NCBI GenBank assembly: GCA_046327915.1
Contig: JAXLXO010000029.1
Location: 1 to 64,000, forward strand
Source of the DNA: VGTK01 sp046327915
Lineage (GTDB): Bacteria; Desulfobacterota; Binatia; UBA12015
Direction of reading: 5' to 3'
DNA length: 64,000 nucleotides
Shown one piece after another: positions 17,597-27,400 of the stretch. The stretch's first letter is position 1. Each line of letters opens with the position of its first letter. Position numbers and translations under genes: made by a program. The notes beneath the pieces are model-generated. The model saw only the letters and a program-made list of their open reading frames with translations. It ran no database searches and was not told where the DNA came from.

Positions 17597-17820
17597 AGGT
17601 GCGGCGGAGCGATTCGCAACGGCGGCTCGTCCTTCTTCCTTCCCCCCAACGTGCGCGGCGGGGCCAACGATGCACGACGTCGCGACCAGACGCGCGCGAA
17701 GCATCAGCGCCGCGACGCGCGAAGCGCGCGCCGCCGACGGCGTCCGCGCGCGCGGTGTCAAGCAAGCGTCACGAAGGCGGGGGCGTGGGGGTGTCGGCGT
17801 AGTGACTAGGATGAAGTGGC

Positions 17821-18103
17821 CCGGTCAAGAGCCTCTCGGTTTGGTGTCAGCTTCCTATCAATCTCGCGTCCTCTGCCGTGGTGGTACGGGTCAGCAGGCG
17901 AGGCGAAGTCGGCGACGGTAGATCACACTAGGATCCGCGGATTGCCGCCGAAGCGGTAGCGCCGCATGAAGGTGATCCGTCGGGAGCTGCCTCATTCTGC
18001 TTGCCGCGCGTTCGGAGCGTTGCCCCTAGCGCCTTGTCACTCGGAGGATTCTCCTTTCCCTGGCCGGGCCCCACCTGCTGGCCCGTACCACCACGATTTC
18101 TCG
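17821..18103 (-). ncRNA. Candidate bridge-RNA region of the IS110-type element
   Basis: The 283 bases between the transposase stop and the left inverted repeat have no coding potential and noticeably lower GC than the flanks. IS110-superfamily elements encode a structured bridge RNA in one noncoding end, and in the IS1111 group it is the transposase 3-prime side. Short self-complementary stretches such as GGCCGGGCC and GCGGTAGCGCCGC occur here. The position argument is family knowledge; no fold was computed, so this is a candidate only. Confidence 0.3.
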
Positions 18104-19198
18104 TCAGACGACCACACGGCCGTCGGCCAATGCCATGGCCCACACGAAGCCACAGAGCTCCCGCGCCACGCACGCACACGCGTGGGGGCGCGCTTTTCCT
18201 CGCTCGATGAGTCGGGCGTAGCGCTTGGTCAGCCGGTGCTCCGCTTTCTCGCTGATCGCCACGACTGCAGCCGGCTGCCCTTCGAGGGCACGGCGCAGGC
18301 GAGCCGATCGCCCCGCGCGATAGCGGTATGCCCACGCACTTTCGATGAGGATGCGACGGACGTGGCCGTTACCTGTCCTCGTCAGTCGCCCTCGATGCGT
18401 CTTCTCGCCGCTCGAGTGCTCGCTCGACACCAGCCCGAGGAACGACATCAGCTGCCGCGGACTGCTGAATCGACGCAGGTCGTACAACTCGGTGACGACG
18501 ACCATCGCACCGAGCTCTGCGATACCCTTCAGGCAGCACAGACGATCGACGATCGGCTTGAACGGCTCGCTCCGTGCCAGTGACAGGATCTCCCGGTCGA
18601 GCGCCGCAAGCCGGTCGTCCAGATGCAGCACCTGCGCGTGGTAGTGATCGAACACGACGCGATCGGCATCGGTGAAGTCCTGCGCGCGCAGCCACGCTCG
18701 ATGCACGCCCCGCCATGCCGTCCCGCTGAAACGGCGACCGTGCCGAAGCAGGAACTTGCTCAAGCGCTGCCGCGCCGCCGTCAAATCCCGCCGGATCGAC
18801 TCTCGTGCCCGCACAACGTCTCGTGCAGTTTCCTGCGACGTCGTCGGCACGGTGATCGTCGTCAGCTCCCCGGCCCGGTAGAGCCGCGCGAGCTTGATCG
18901 CGTCGCGGCGATCCGTCTTCACACGATCTGCCGCCTTTCGCGGGATCAGCGCCGGCGCGATCACCCGGCAGTCGACCTTCAGGCCCTGAAGCTGCCGGAA
19001 CAGGTGGTAGCCGCAGGGGCCTGCCTCGTAGCACGCCCGGATCTGTCCCTCCTGCTTCAGGCGCGTGAACGTCCGGCGGACGTCCTTCGCCTCATTCGGA
19101 ATCGTCCACGACTGCTCCTTGTCGGACTGTCCGACCAGCTTGCAGATCGTGATCGAACCCGCGTGCACGTCCAGACCCAACCAAATAGTCTCGTCCAT
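18104..19198 (-). CDS. IS110 family transposase (DEDD/RuvC-like)
   Basis: The 364-residue protein shows the RuvC-like DEDD domain (WLGLDVHAGS with the first Asp near residue 10, ACYEAGPCGYHLFRQ with the Glu near 59, VKTDRRDAIKLARL with the Asp pair near 95-98) and the C-terminal Tnp20 domain (GIAELGAMVVVTELYD, LMSFLGLVSSEHSSGEK, then LTRTGNGHVRR). The conserved serine-containing SSGEK region is present. It catalyses RNA-guided strand exchange in characterised relatives. The frame is full length and undamaged, so the element may be active. It is on the strand opposite the DJ-1 operon. Coding GC is lower than in the neighbours, consistent with recent arrival. Confidence 0.95.
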   Translation of the reverse strand: MDETIWLGLDVHAGSITICKLVGQSDKEQSWTIPNEAKDVRRTFTRLKQEGQIRACYEAGPCGYHLFRQLQGLKVDCRVIAPALIPRKAADRVKTDRRDAIKLARLYRAGELTTITVPTTSQETARDVVRARESIRRDLTAARQRLSKFLLRHGRRFSGTAWRGVHRAWLRAQDFTDADRVVFDHYHAQVLHLDDRLAALDREILSLARSEPFKPIVDRLCCLKGIAELGAMVVVTELYDLRRFSSPRQLMSFLGLVSSEHSSGEKTHRGRLTRTGNGHVRRILIESAWAYRYRAGRSARLRRALEGQPAAVVAISEKAEHRLTKRYARLIERGKARPHACACVARELCGFVWAMALADGRVVV

Positions 19199-19289
19199 GG
19201 CCGGCTCCTACGCTTTGCGGCTCTGGCCGCTCGGTTTTCCGAGAGGCTAACCCGCGTACGCGCGTATGTGAGCCGGCCACTTCATCCGT

Positions 19290-19375
19290 ACTGCTGGGGA
19301 GCCGCTCCGAAGGAAGACTGAATTGCCTGCAAACCATGGCGACCGGAACGAAGCCGACACCCCCACGCCCCCGCC
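19290..19375. repeat. Inverted copy of the repeat core and GC-rich word right of the IS
   Basis: Positions 19290-19352, read on the minus strand, match the core at 17502-17565 at most positions, differing mainly around the CATGGT segment. They are followed without a gap by the 23-bp word also found at 17776-17798. Unlike the left copy this one lacks the 24-bp terminal arms. The remaining noncoding stretch to 19441 shows nothing else. IS110-type elements are known to favour palindromic repeat targets. Confidence 0.65.
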
Positions 19376-19441
19376 GCTCGCACGAACCCTCCACCGCGAA
19401 CCAAAGCGGACGGACGAACGAGTGCGAACGCGAAGCGCGAA

Positions 19442-20431
<990 letters not shown>

Positions 20432-20487
20432 CGCTCGACGCTATCCGCGCAGGCCCCCTCGCGCCATCCCACCTCCGCCCGTTACCG

Positions 20488-22353
20488 TCACTGCGCGACG
20501 TCGCACGAGAACGGCTCGACGCCCGGATACGCAGCGACCAGCCCGCCTTCCTCGACCTGACTCACCAGCGACGGATCGCCCGAGATGCCGCGCGACAGCC
20601 AGTCGCGCAGGTACACGCCGTCGACCGGGATCTGCGCGTAGAACTCGGGCCGCGTCGAGATCACGTGGGTGCTCTGCGCGACCGGCGGCAGAAAGTAGTC
20701 GACCCCGTTCAGGCCGCGCGTCTCGCAGTACGCCTTCCGCATCGCGTCGATCCACGACACGAGGTCGGGGAAGTACGTCGTCTCGACCTGCGCCTGGTCG
20801 ACCTGGTTCGACAGCACCAGGAAGCGCTGCTCGGGGACTTCGAGCAGGCGCGGCGCGGTCGCGGCGAGAAGCACCGGTCCGACGCCGCAGTCGGTCGCGA
20901 AGCAGTAGGGCGGCAGCTGCGACAGCGCGCCCCAGCCCAGCGGCGGCGTGGTGCTGCCGGCGATCGCGCCGAGCCCGCGCACGCCGAGCGCCTGTCCGTT
21001 GTCGAGCGCGAGCGCCGCGTCGGGATAGGCCGCGCTGTGGCGCCACTGCAGCTCGTCGAGGACGTAGTGGTAGTTGTAGAGCGTCCCGAAGCCGCCGGCG
21101 GAGAAGCCGCCGAACAGCACGCGCATGCGCTCGGAGTCGTAGCCGCGCGCGCTGTCGCGATCGAGCTCGCGCCAGATCAGGTCGCGCACGTAGCGCAGCG
21201 CCGCGCGGACATCGATCGCGCCGAAGCGCTCCACGGTGATGCTCGGGAAGTTGCTGGTCGCACCGCCGCCGATGAAGACGTCCTGCGTGCAGTACGGCAG
21301 GTAGACCTTGGTCCACGACGCGAACGGGCTCAGCGCCGGATCGGTGCTGAGCGGACCCGCGTCCTCGGGCTGGTCCATCAGCGCCTCGTAGAGGTCGGGA
21401 TCGCGGCTCGCGCAGTCGCTCTCGAACACGCACACGCCGCCGCCCTGCATCCCGACCACGACGTTCTCGACCGGCTGTCCCTCGGGCGGCAGCCACACCT
21501 GAAACGCGTACGGGCTGCCGTTGCCGCAGCGGGTGCCGAACTTCGCCTCGTCGAGCACGACCTGCGTCCAGCGTCCGCGCGGCAGCGCGGGCACGTCGTC
21601 GCGCGGACCGCACGCGACGTCGAGCGGTGCCGCGTCCGGGTGCGCGATCGCCGTCAAGCACTGCGAGCCCTGCTCGGCGCGGGCGAGGAACGCATTCGTG
21701 TCGAGGGCGACGAGCTTCGACAAGTCGGTGCAGGCGTCGTCGATGCCGGCCGCGAGCTGCGCCGTTCCCTGCGCGATGTCGCTCGCCGCGGCCTGCGCGT
21801 CGCACGCGCCGCCGCGACGCTCGTCCGCGAGGCACTCGTTGCGGACCCCGGTCGCGCCGGCGAGCAGGTCGACGCCGATGCGCGCCGCCTCGCCGAGGCA
21901 CGAGCGTCCCGCCTCGTCGGCCTTCGCGAACGCCGCGCCCTGCGGCCCGCCGAAGCTGCGCGCGGCGAGCGCGCGGACCTCGGCGACGCACGCCGACGTC
22001 ACGCGATCGGCGAGCGTCTGCCTGGTGAACAGCGGCCCGTAGCCCGCGTCGCGCACCGCCTGGTCGTCGGCGCAGCCGTCGTCGATCTTCGCGGCCGCGG
22101 CCGCGATCTGCGCGCCGATGTCGCGGTCGCCGTCCGCGCACGCGCTGCCGGTCGCGAGGTAGCAATTCTTCGTCGTGAACCCGACGGCGCGGACGCACGC
22201 CTCGACCGCGTCGCCGGCCGCGATCTCGCACGACGCCGCGGGCGAGATCGGGGACGAGTCCGACGTGTGGCTGCACGCGGCCGCGGCAAGAACGAGCAGG
22301 ACCGCGCCGGCGAGCGCCGGCAGGGCACGGAGACGGGCTTCGACGATCGACAT
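20488..22353 (-). CDS. Pectinacetylesterase/Notum-like lipoprotein
   Basis: The 621-residue product has a lipoprotein signal (LAGAVLLVLAAAAC, Cys near 27). A cysteine-rich helical domain (residues 35-240) contains repeated patterns such as ACVAEVRALAARSFGG and CLGEAARIG. A C-terminal alpha/beta-hydrolase follows: VVGMQGGGVCVFESDC (oxyanion region), GGFSAGGFGTLYNY with the nucleophile serine near residue 425, an Asp in ALDNGQA and a histidine in STHVIS. This matches the PAE/Notum superfamily, which removes acyl groups from pectin or proteins. It is probably outer-membrane linked and would suit the xylanase/agarase-like genes nearby. The N-terminal cysteine domain is unfamiliar to me. Confidence 0.8.
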   Translation of the reverse strand: MSIVEARLRALPALAGAVLLVLAAAACSHTSDSSPISPAASCEIAAGDAVEACVRAVGFTTKNCYLATGSACADGDRDIGAQIAAAAAKIDDGCADDQAVRDAGYGPLFTRQTLADRVTSACVAEVRALAARSFGGPQGAAFAKADEAGRSCLGEAARIGVDLLAGATGVRNECLADERRGGACDAQAAASDIAQGTAQLAAGIDDACTDLSKLVALDTNAFLARAEQGSQCLTAIAHPDAAPLDVACGPRDDVPALPRGRWTQVVLDEAKFGTRCGNGSPYAFQVWLPPEGQPVENVVVGMQGGGVCVFESDCASRDPDLYEALMDQPEDAGPLSTDPALSPFASWTKVYLPYCTQDVFIGGGATSNFPSITVERFGAIDVRAALRYVRDLIWRELDRDSARGYDSERMRVLFGGFSAGGFGTLYNYHYVLDELQWRHSAAYPDAALALDNGQALGVRGLGAIAGSTTPPLGWGALSQLPPYCFATDCGVGPVLLAATAPRLLEVPEQRFLVLSNQVDQAQVETTYFPDLVSWIDAMRKAYCETRGLNGVDYFLPPVAQSTHVISTRPEFYAQIPVDGVYLRDWLSRGISGDPSLVSQVEEGGLVAAYPGVEPFSCDVAQ

Positions 22354-22417
22354 GGCGGCTCCTCGCCGGCCGTGTCGCCGGCACCCGAAGACTCCGCCTC
22401 CTACGCCCTTTCGGCCG

Positions 22418-22432
22418 GGCGGAAAAGCCGCC
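22418..22432 (-). terminator. Hairpin after the thioesterase gene
   Basis: GGCGG-AAAAG-CCGCC forms a perfect 5-bp GC stem 31 bases past the thioesterase stop (minus strand) and before the lipoprotein gene. There is no long U tract. In so GC-rich a genome short stems are common, so this is only a plausible terminator. Confidence 0.35.
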
Positions 22433-22462
22433 TTTCGCGCACGGCCGAGCGCGACGCCGACG

Positions 22463-23257
22463 TCAGCCGGCGCGCTCGATCAGCAGGCTCTGCACCGACC
22501 TTCCGATCGCGCCCTGCTCGTCGAACAGCCGGCTCTCCGCGAGCCCCGTGCCGTGCGGCCCGATCGACGTCGCCGCGTCGAGGCAGACCCACTCGCCGAC
22601 GGGATGCCGGTGCAGGTAGATCGTCAGGTCGGGATTGATGAACGCGTAGCCGTCGTTGCGGCTCAGCACCCAGCTGATGCCGTTGCCGAAGTCGGCCGCA
22701 GCCGCGACGCGCGACAGCGGCGACGTCTCTTCCCCTGCGACGACCGCGACGCGCAGCCGGATCCAGTCGATCGCCGGCCCCGCGGACTCGAAGCTGCCCG
22801 CGACGAAGCGGTGCTCGACGGCGCGGTTGTGGAACGCCTCGTAGTCGATCTGCCGCGACCACGGCGGCGCGCTGGCCTCGCCCGAATTCGGACCGGGCGG
22901 AGGCGGAGCTTCCGTCAATCCCTCGGGCACCGGCACGTCCTCGCGCCGCATGCGCAGCGCCGTGCAGCGCGCGACCTCGGTGTCGCCCGCGAGCAGCGAC
23001 GACTCGACCAGCTGCACCTTCTTCCCCGGCCGCGCGAAGCGCGAGCGCACGACCAGCGGCGCCAGCGGCACCGGACGCAGCAGCTCGATCGTCAGCCGCG
23101 CGACGAACGTCCGCGCGCCGTCCTCGAAGCGCTCGGCGGCGCGCGCGAGGAGTGCGGCAGGCGCGCCGCCGTGCTGCGCGTCGGGCGTCCACGGTCCGCG
23201 TGCGAAGTTGGTGGGAACGAAGCGGTCGCCGTCCGGCGTGTAGATCGCGTCCGACAT
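22463..23257 (-). CDS. Acyl-CoA thioesterase-like (double hotdog) protein
   Basis: This 264-residue protein resembles the TesB-like 4HBT_3 thioesterase family: DGDRFVPTNFARGPWTPDAQHGGAP at the N-terminus gives the first hotdog strand and helix, RLTIELLRPVPLAPLVV follows, and the second hotdog ends with WVCLDAATSIGPHGTGLAESRLFD. Such enzymes hydrolyse acyl-CoA thioesters in the cytoplasm. ATG 23257 is chosen because homology starts at YTPDGDRF; further upstream codons have no domain content. It lies 61 bases after the PNPOx-fold gene on the same strand and may be co-transcribed. Confidence 0.85.
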   Translation of the reverse strand: MSDAIYTPDGDRFVPTNFARGPWTPDAQHGGAPAALLARAAERFEDGARTFVARLTIELLRPVPLAPLVVRSRFARPGKKVQLVESSLLAGDTEVARCTALRMRREDVPVPEGLTEAPPPPGPNSGEASAPPWSRQIDYEAFHNRAVEHRFVAGSFESAGPAIDWIRLRVAVVAGEETSPLSRVAAAADFGNGISWVLSRNDGYAFINPDLTIYLHRHPVGEWVCLDAATSIGPHGTGLAESRLFDEQGAIGRSVQSLLIERAG

Positions 23258-23318
23258 CCCGGGCACCGTAGCGGTCGGCGCGCGGTGACGGGAGCCGTCA
23301 CGCGCGCGCATCGGTCGA

Positions 23319-24008
23319 TCAGCGCGGACGCCAGTCCCGGTCCGGCGGGAACGACGTCGGCCGCAGCGCGAGGCCCGGCGCGAGCTGCGGATCCGCGATC
23401 GGCGCGCCGCCCGTCACCGCGAGCGGCACGACTCCCGCCCACACCGGCAGCGTCATGTCCTCGGCGTCGTCGATCGGACCGCCCGTGCGGACCTTCGCGA
23501 CCGCCTCGTCGAGCGGCAGCGCGAGCACGTGGGTCGCCTTCAGCTCGGTCGGGTTCGGCGGCCGCACCTCGTCCCAGCGTCCCGGGTAGAGCCGCTCGGT
23601 GAAGGCGTGCAGCGCCGCGGCCTTCTCCGCGTCGCTCGCCAGCAGGCGCGCGCGGCCGAACGCGGTCACCGACCTATAGTTGACGGAGTGGTGGAACGCC
23701 GAGCGCGCCAGCACCAGCCCGTCGATCAGCGTCACGGTGAGGCAGACGTCGACGCCGCCGGCCATCGCCTCGAGCGTTCGCGACTTGCTCGACCCGTGCA
23801 CCAGCACCTCGTCGCCGACGCGCGCGTGCAGGGTCGGGATCACGAACGGCTGGCCGTCGACCACGAAGCCGAGGTGGCAGACCAGGGCCGCGTCGAGGAT
23901 CGCGTGGACCGCCTCGCGCTCGTGGCTCGCGCGCGCCGGCAGGCGCTTCACGCGATTCCGCTCGGTCCGCCGATACTCCCGGTCGCTTCCCGCAGTGCTC
24001 TCTGGCAT
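23319..24008 (-). CDS. Pyridoxamine 5-phosphate oxidase-fold protein
   Basis: The 229-residue product belongs to the flavin/F420-binding split-barrel family: LDAALVCHLGFVVDGQPFVIPT (residues about 40-60), VLVHGSSKSRTLEAM, VCLTVTLIDGLVLARSAFHHSVNYRSV and FGRARLL are the classic NimA-like/PNPOx strands. It could be a flavin-dependent reductase or heme-handling protein. It starts at ATG 24008, divergent from the duplicated unknown gene across 114 bases. The thioesterase gene follows on the same strand. Confidence 0.85.
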   Translation of the reverse strand: MPESTAGSDREYRRTERNRVKRLPARASHEREAVHAILDAALVCHLGFVVDGQPFVIPTLHARVGDEVLVHGSSKSRTLEAMAGGVDVCLTVTLIDGLVLARSAFHHSVNYRSVTAFGRARLLASDAEKAAALHAFTERLYPGRWDEVRPPNPTELKATHVLALPLDEAVAKVRTGGPIDDAEDMTLPVWAGVVPLAVTGGAPIADPQLAPGLALRPTSFPPDRDWRPR

Positions 24009-24122
24009 GACGCCTCGATAGCCCGTCCTCCGCGGATACCGAAGAGAAACCGCGCGCACGATCGAGGAACCGATTCCCCGCTCGTGGCACGGATCGCGGA
24101 CGACGACGCGGGGGACCACGCG

Positions 24123-25403
24123 ATGAGCGAGCACGCGAGCGACGACACGATGACGACCGCCCTCGAACGCCTGCCGCACGCGACGCTGGCGGCGCTCGGC
24201 CGCGAGTACCTGCTGTTCGGACACCTCGTGAACCGCGCGTCGCTGCCGTGGGTGCACGTCGAGCTGGGTGCCGAGGCGCGCGAGCGCATCGCGATCGAGG
24301 AGTGGATGGGCGCCAGCCCGGTCTACACGCAGCGCATGCAGCGCGCGATGGGCTTCGCGGGCGGCGACGACGTCGAGACCATCTTCAAGGGCCTGCAGCT
24401 CGACGTCGGCTTCGCGCATCAATACATGGACGTCCGTTATGCGCTCGAGAGCCGCGATCGCGGATCGTTCTGGCTGCCGAGCTGCGGTGCGCTGCTCGAG
24501 CTCGAGCAGCACGGTCCCGACGCCGTGCGCTCGATGTGCCACGCGATCGAGGATCCGACCTTCGACGCAACGGCGGTCGCGACCAACCCGCTGGCGCGCG
24601 TGCGTCCGGTGCACCGTCCGCCGCGCGTGCCGGCAGACCGCTCGCCGCACTGCCACTGGAACGTCTTCATCGAGCACGGCGGCGAGCCCGTGCGCGAGAT
24701 CCCGCTCACCGGACGCGTGCGCGCCTCGCGCCTGGCGAGCTTCGCGTTCCGCGAGCCGGAGATCGCGCGGGGCGGCGGCGGACGCGAAGACTACGCGGGC
24801 GCGTTCGTGCCCGCGTTCGAGCTCGAGCTGCTGTCGCGGCGCGCGCTGGTGATCGCGTGCCGCGAGTTCCTCGTGCAGAGCCATCTGCTGGTCCGCGCGC
24901 TGATGACGGCGGTCGCGGAGCTCGCGGGCGACGACGCAGCACGCTCGATCGGCGTCAAGCAGTGGACGGGAGCAGGTGCGGTCGCGGCGACGCGTCTGCG
25001 CGCGGCGCTCGGCGTCACGGGTGACGACGCGCGCGCGATCGCGGACGTCCTGCGACTGCATCCGTCGTTCGTGCCGGGTTACGCGCAGGTCGGGATCGAC
25101 GTGATCGGTCCCGACAGGCTGCGCATCCGGCTCGACGACTGCGAGGCGCTCCGCGAGGCGGACCCGTACCACTGGTACGCGCTGCTCGAAGCGGACCCGC
25201 ATCCGGCGCTCGAGGCGATGGCGCAGGCCGTGAACCCGAAGGCGCGCTGCCGGGGCGTGACGCCGCCGTCAGGCGCGCGGCACGCCTGGGAGATCGTCAT
25301 CGACGCCGCGGCCGCGGCCCCGGCGGAGCGGCCGGAAGTCGCGATCGTCGCAGCGGCCAACACGGCGCGCTTCGTGTTCCGGCCCGGCACCGCTGCGGCG
25401 TGA
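24123..25403 (+). CDS. Unknown protein with internal tandem duplication
   Basis: This 426-residue soluble protein consists of two related halves. Residues about 18-190 and 240-405 align: REYLLFGHLVNRA with REFLVQSHLLVRA, then EEWMGASPVYTQRMQRAMG with KQWTGAGAVAATRLRAALG, and NPLARVRPVHRPPR with NPKARCRGVTPPSG. There are no signal peptides or membrane helices and I recognise no catalytic motif. Conserved tryptophans and a Cys/Asp pair (DDCEALRE in the second half, SCGALLELE in the first) recur. The fold and function are unknown. It resembles two-domain uncharacterised proteins with a weak similarity to L-2-ATC-hydrolase-like helical domains, which I would not rely on. It shares a promoter region with the PNPOx-fold gene. 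Confidence 0.65.
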   Translation: MSEHASDDTMTTALERLPHATLAALGREYLLFGHLVNRASLPWVHVELGAEARERIAIEEWMGASPVYTQRMQRAMGFAGGDDVETIFKGLQLDVGFAHQYMDVRYALESRDRGSFWLPSCGALLELEQHGPDAVRSMCHAIEDPTFDATAVATNPLARVRPVHRPPRVPADRSPHCHWNVFIEHGGEPVREIPLTGRVRASRLASFAFREPEIARGGGGREDYAGAFVPAFELELLSRRALVIACREFLVQSHLLVRALMTAVAELAGDDAARSIGVKQWTGAGAVAATRLRAALGVTGDDARAIADVLRLHPSFVPGYAQVGIDVIGPDRLRIRLDDCEALREADPYHWYALLEADPHPALEAMAQAVNPKARCRGVTPPSGARHAWEIVIDAAAAAPAERPEVAIVAAANTARFVFRPGTAAA

Positions 25404-25487
25404 GCGGAACGCGATTGCCCGCGGACCCGGGGCTGTGCTCTCAAGAGGGGTCGGGCGCACGGCCGCGCGCCCACGGAGGCCCTCTGC

Positions 25488-27341
25488 ATGCTGCGCGCTC
25501 GACGCCCGTCCCGTCCCCTGCTGCTCGCTGCGGCGCTGCTCGCGCTGGCCGCGGGAGGCTGCAGCGGCGGCGACTCCGGCGGCAGCGGTGATCCGACAAC
25601 GCCGGGCAGCCCGTCCTGCGAGGCCGGGCAGTCCTTCGACGGCACGTTCGACGCGATCCAGACCGTCGTCTTCGAGAAGCACGGCTGCACGCAGGACATC
25701 TGCCACGGCAGCGCGAAGTCGGGCGGCCTCGACCTCCGCGCCGACGCCGCCTACGACTCGATCTTCGACGCGCCGTCGACGTCGAGCCCGCTGAAGCGCG
25801 TCCAGCCCGGCGACAAGAGCCGCAGCTTCCTGTGGCTCAAGCTCGCGGCGAAGACTGCTCCCGGCAGCGTCGAGATCGTCGGCTCGCCGATGCCGAACAA
25901 CCTGCCGGCGATCAGCGAGAACGAGCTCGAGGCGCTGCGCCTGTGGATCTACTCTGGCGCGCCGCGCACGGGGACCGTCGCGGGCACGGAGCCGCTGCTC
26001 GACGCGTGCCTGCCCGACGTCAAGCCGATCGTCATCAAGCCGCTCGATCCGCCGCCGCCCGGCGAGGGCGTGCAGTTCGTGCTGCCGCCGGTGAACCTGC
26101 CGAAGGCGCACGAGCAGGAGCTCTGCTTCGCGACGTACTACGACGTGCGCGACCAGGTCCCCGCGGAGTACCTCGACCCGACCGGCACGATGTTCCGCTT
26201 CTCGGAGCAGGAGCTGCGTCAGGATCCGCAGAGCCACCACCTGACGCTGAGCTATGCGAGCGTCGGGGCCGACCGCATCCACGATCCCGCGTTCGGCACG
26301 TGGACGTGCGCGGGCGGCGAGCGCGCGGGCGAGGTCTGCGAGCCGCTCGACAGGACGTCCTGCGGCAGCGGCTTCTGCCGCAGCGAGCCGAAGCCGAACG
26401 TGGGCTGCGTCGGCTACGGGCCGCAGGCCGACTACGGCATCGTGTCGCGCATCATCGGCGGCGCGCAGGCGGCACAGGCGTACCAGAAGCTGCAGGACGG
26501 CGTGTTCTCGCAGATCCCGACGTCCGGAGTCGTGTACTGGAACAGCCACGCCTTCAACCTGACGGACGAGGACTTCGTCCTGAACGGACGCCTCAACTTC
26601 GTGTTCGCGAAGGACCAGCGTCACGCGGTGGTGCCGATCCTCGACGTGTCGAACGTGTTCACGCCGAACGCGGCGCCGTACACCATCGAGACCTACTGCG
26701 CGGACCACGTCGTCGCGCAGGGCTCGCGCGTGTTCCTGCTCACGTCGCACAACCACCGGCGCGGCAAGCGCTTCTGGGCGACGGGTCCGGACGGGACGCT
26801 GCTGTACGAGAACTTCCTCTACAACGACCCCGTCAAGCAGCACTTCGACCCGCCGCTCGCGTTCGACTCGCCCGATCCGGCGGAGCGCACGATCCGCTTC
26901 TGCGGCACGTTCAACAACGGCGTCGCGGCCGACGGCTCGCCCGATCCCGAGGCGGTCACGCGCGCGTCGCGCGTGCCGGAGAGCGCGCGCATCTCGTTCG
27001 GCGCCTGCAAGCCGGTCGCGTGCGCGGGCGGCAGGATCGGTGCGCCGTGCGTCGGCGAGGACGACGACGCCGCGTGCGACACGACGCCCGGCGCCGGCGA
27101 CGGCCTGTGCGACGCGTGCCGCATCACCGGCGGCGAGAGCACCGAGAACGAGATGTTCATCCTGATCGGCTCGACGTACGTCGCCGACGGCTTCCCGCAG
27201 CCCGACCCGAACGATCCGGTGTTCGGCGGACCGGCGAGCGTGCGCGAGACGCACGACGCGAGCGGCCGCTCGACGTTCACCGGGATCTCGGTGCCGGCGT
27301 CGTTCGGCTGCAACGGCAAAGCGGCGCCCGCGGCGCCGTAG
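25488..27341 (+). CDS. PHM-like copper monooxygenase lipoprotein with CX4CH motif
   Basis: The 617-residue product starts with a lipoprotein signal (LLLAAALLALAAGGC, Cys near 25). Residues 45-165 resemble the planctomycete/myxobacterial cytochrome-like domain, with CTQDICHG giving a CX4CH heme-type motif. Residues 200-600 carry all ligands of a type II copper ascorbate-dependent monooxygenase: His pair in SHHLTL (CuH site), His in NSHAFNLT, HxH in TSHNHRRGKRF (CuM site) and Met in TENEMFILIGSTY. Relatives hydroxylate peptides, dopamine or other substrates. It is preceded by GGAGG and is anchored in the membrane. Electron delivery by the heme-like domain is inference. Confidence 0.78.
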   Translation: MLRARRPSRPLLLAAALLALAAGGCSGGDSGGSGDPTTPGSPSCEAGQSFDGTFDAIQTVVFEKHGCTQDICHGSAKSGGLDLRADAAYDSIFDAPSTSSPLKRVQPGDKSRSFLWLKLAAKTAPGSVEIVGSPMPNNLPAISENELEALRLWIYSGAPRTGTVAGTEPLLDACLPDVKPIVIKPLDPPPPGEGVQFVLPPVNLPKAHEQELCFATYYDVRDQVPAEYLDPTGTMFRFSEQELRQDPQSHHLTLSYASVGADRIHDPAFGTWTCAGGERAGEVCEPLDRTSCGSGFCRSEPKPNVGCVGYGPQADYGIVSRIIGGAQAAQAYQKLQDGVFSQIPTSGVVYWNSHAFNLTDEDFVLNGRLNFVFAKDQRHAVVPILDVSNVFTPNAAPYTIETYCADHVVAQGSRVFLLTSHNHRRGKRFWATGPDGTLLYENFLYNDPVKQHFDPPLAFDSPDPAERTIRFCGTFNNGVAADGSPDPEAVTRASRVPESARISFGACKPVACAGGRIGAPCVGEDDDAACDTTPGAGDGLCDACRITGGESTENEMFILIGSTYVADGFPQPDPNDPVFGGPASVRETHDASGRSTFTGISVPASFGCNGKAAPAAP

Positions 27342-27400
27342 GAAATCCGCGCGGGGCCCTTCGCCCGCGCGGGGAACGTGCACAGGATGGTTGATCCGTC

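Larger units (their letters stand above)
17809..19287 (-). mobile_element. IS110-superfamily insertion sequence (approximate limits)
   Basis: The element contains one DEDD-type transposase gene and is bounded by a 12-bp inverted pair: GGATGAAGTGGC at 17809-17820 and its complement at 19276-19287. The noncoding part is short upstream of the transposase (about 77 bases) and long downstream (about 283 bases). Subterminal inverted repeats plus a long 3-prime noncoding end are features of the IS1111 group. Just outside each end sits an inverted copy of a 23-bp GC-rich word (17776-17798 and 19353-19375); on the right a 63-bp repeat core lies between. Exact ends and any target duplication are not resolved. 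Confidence 0.65.
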
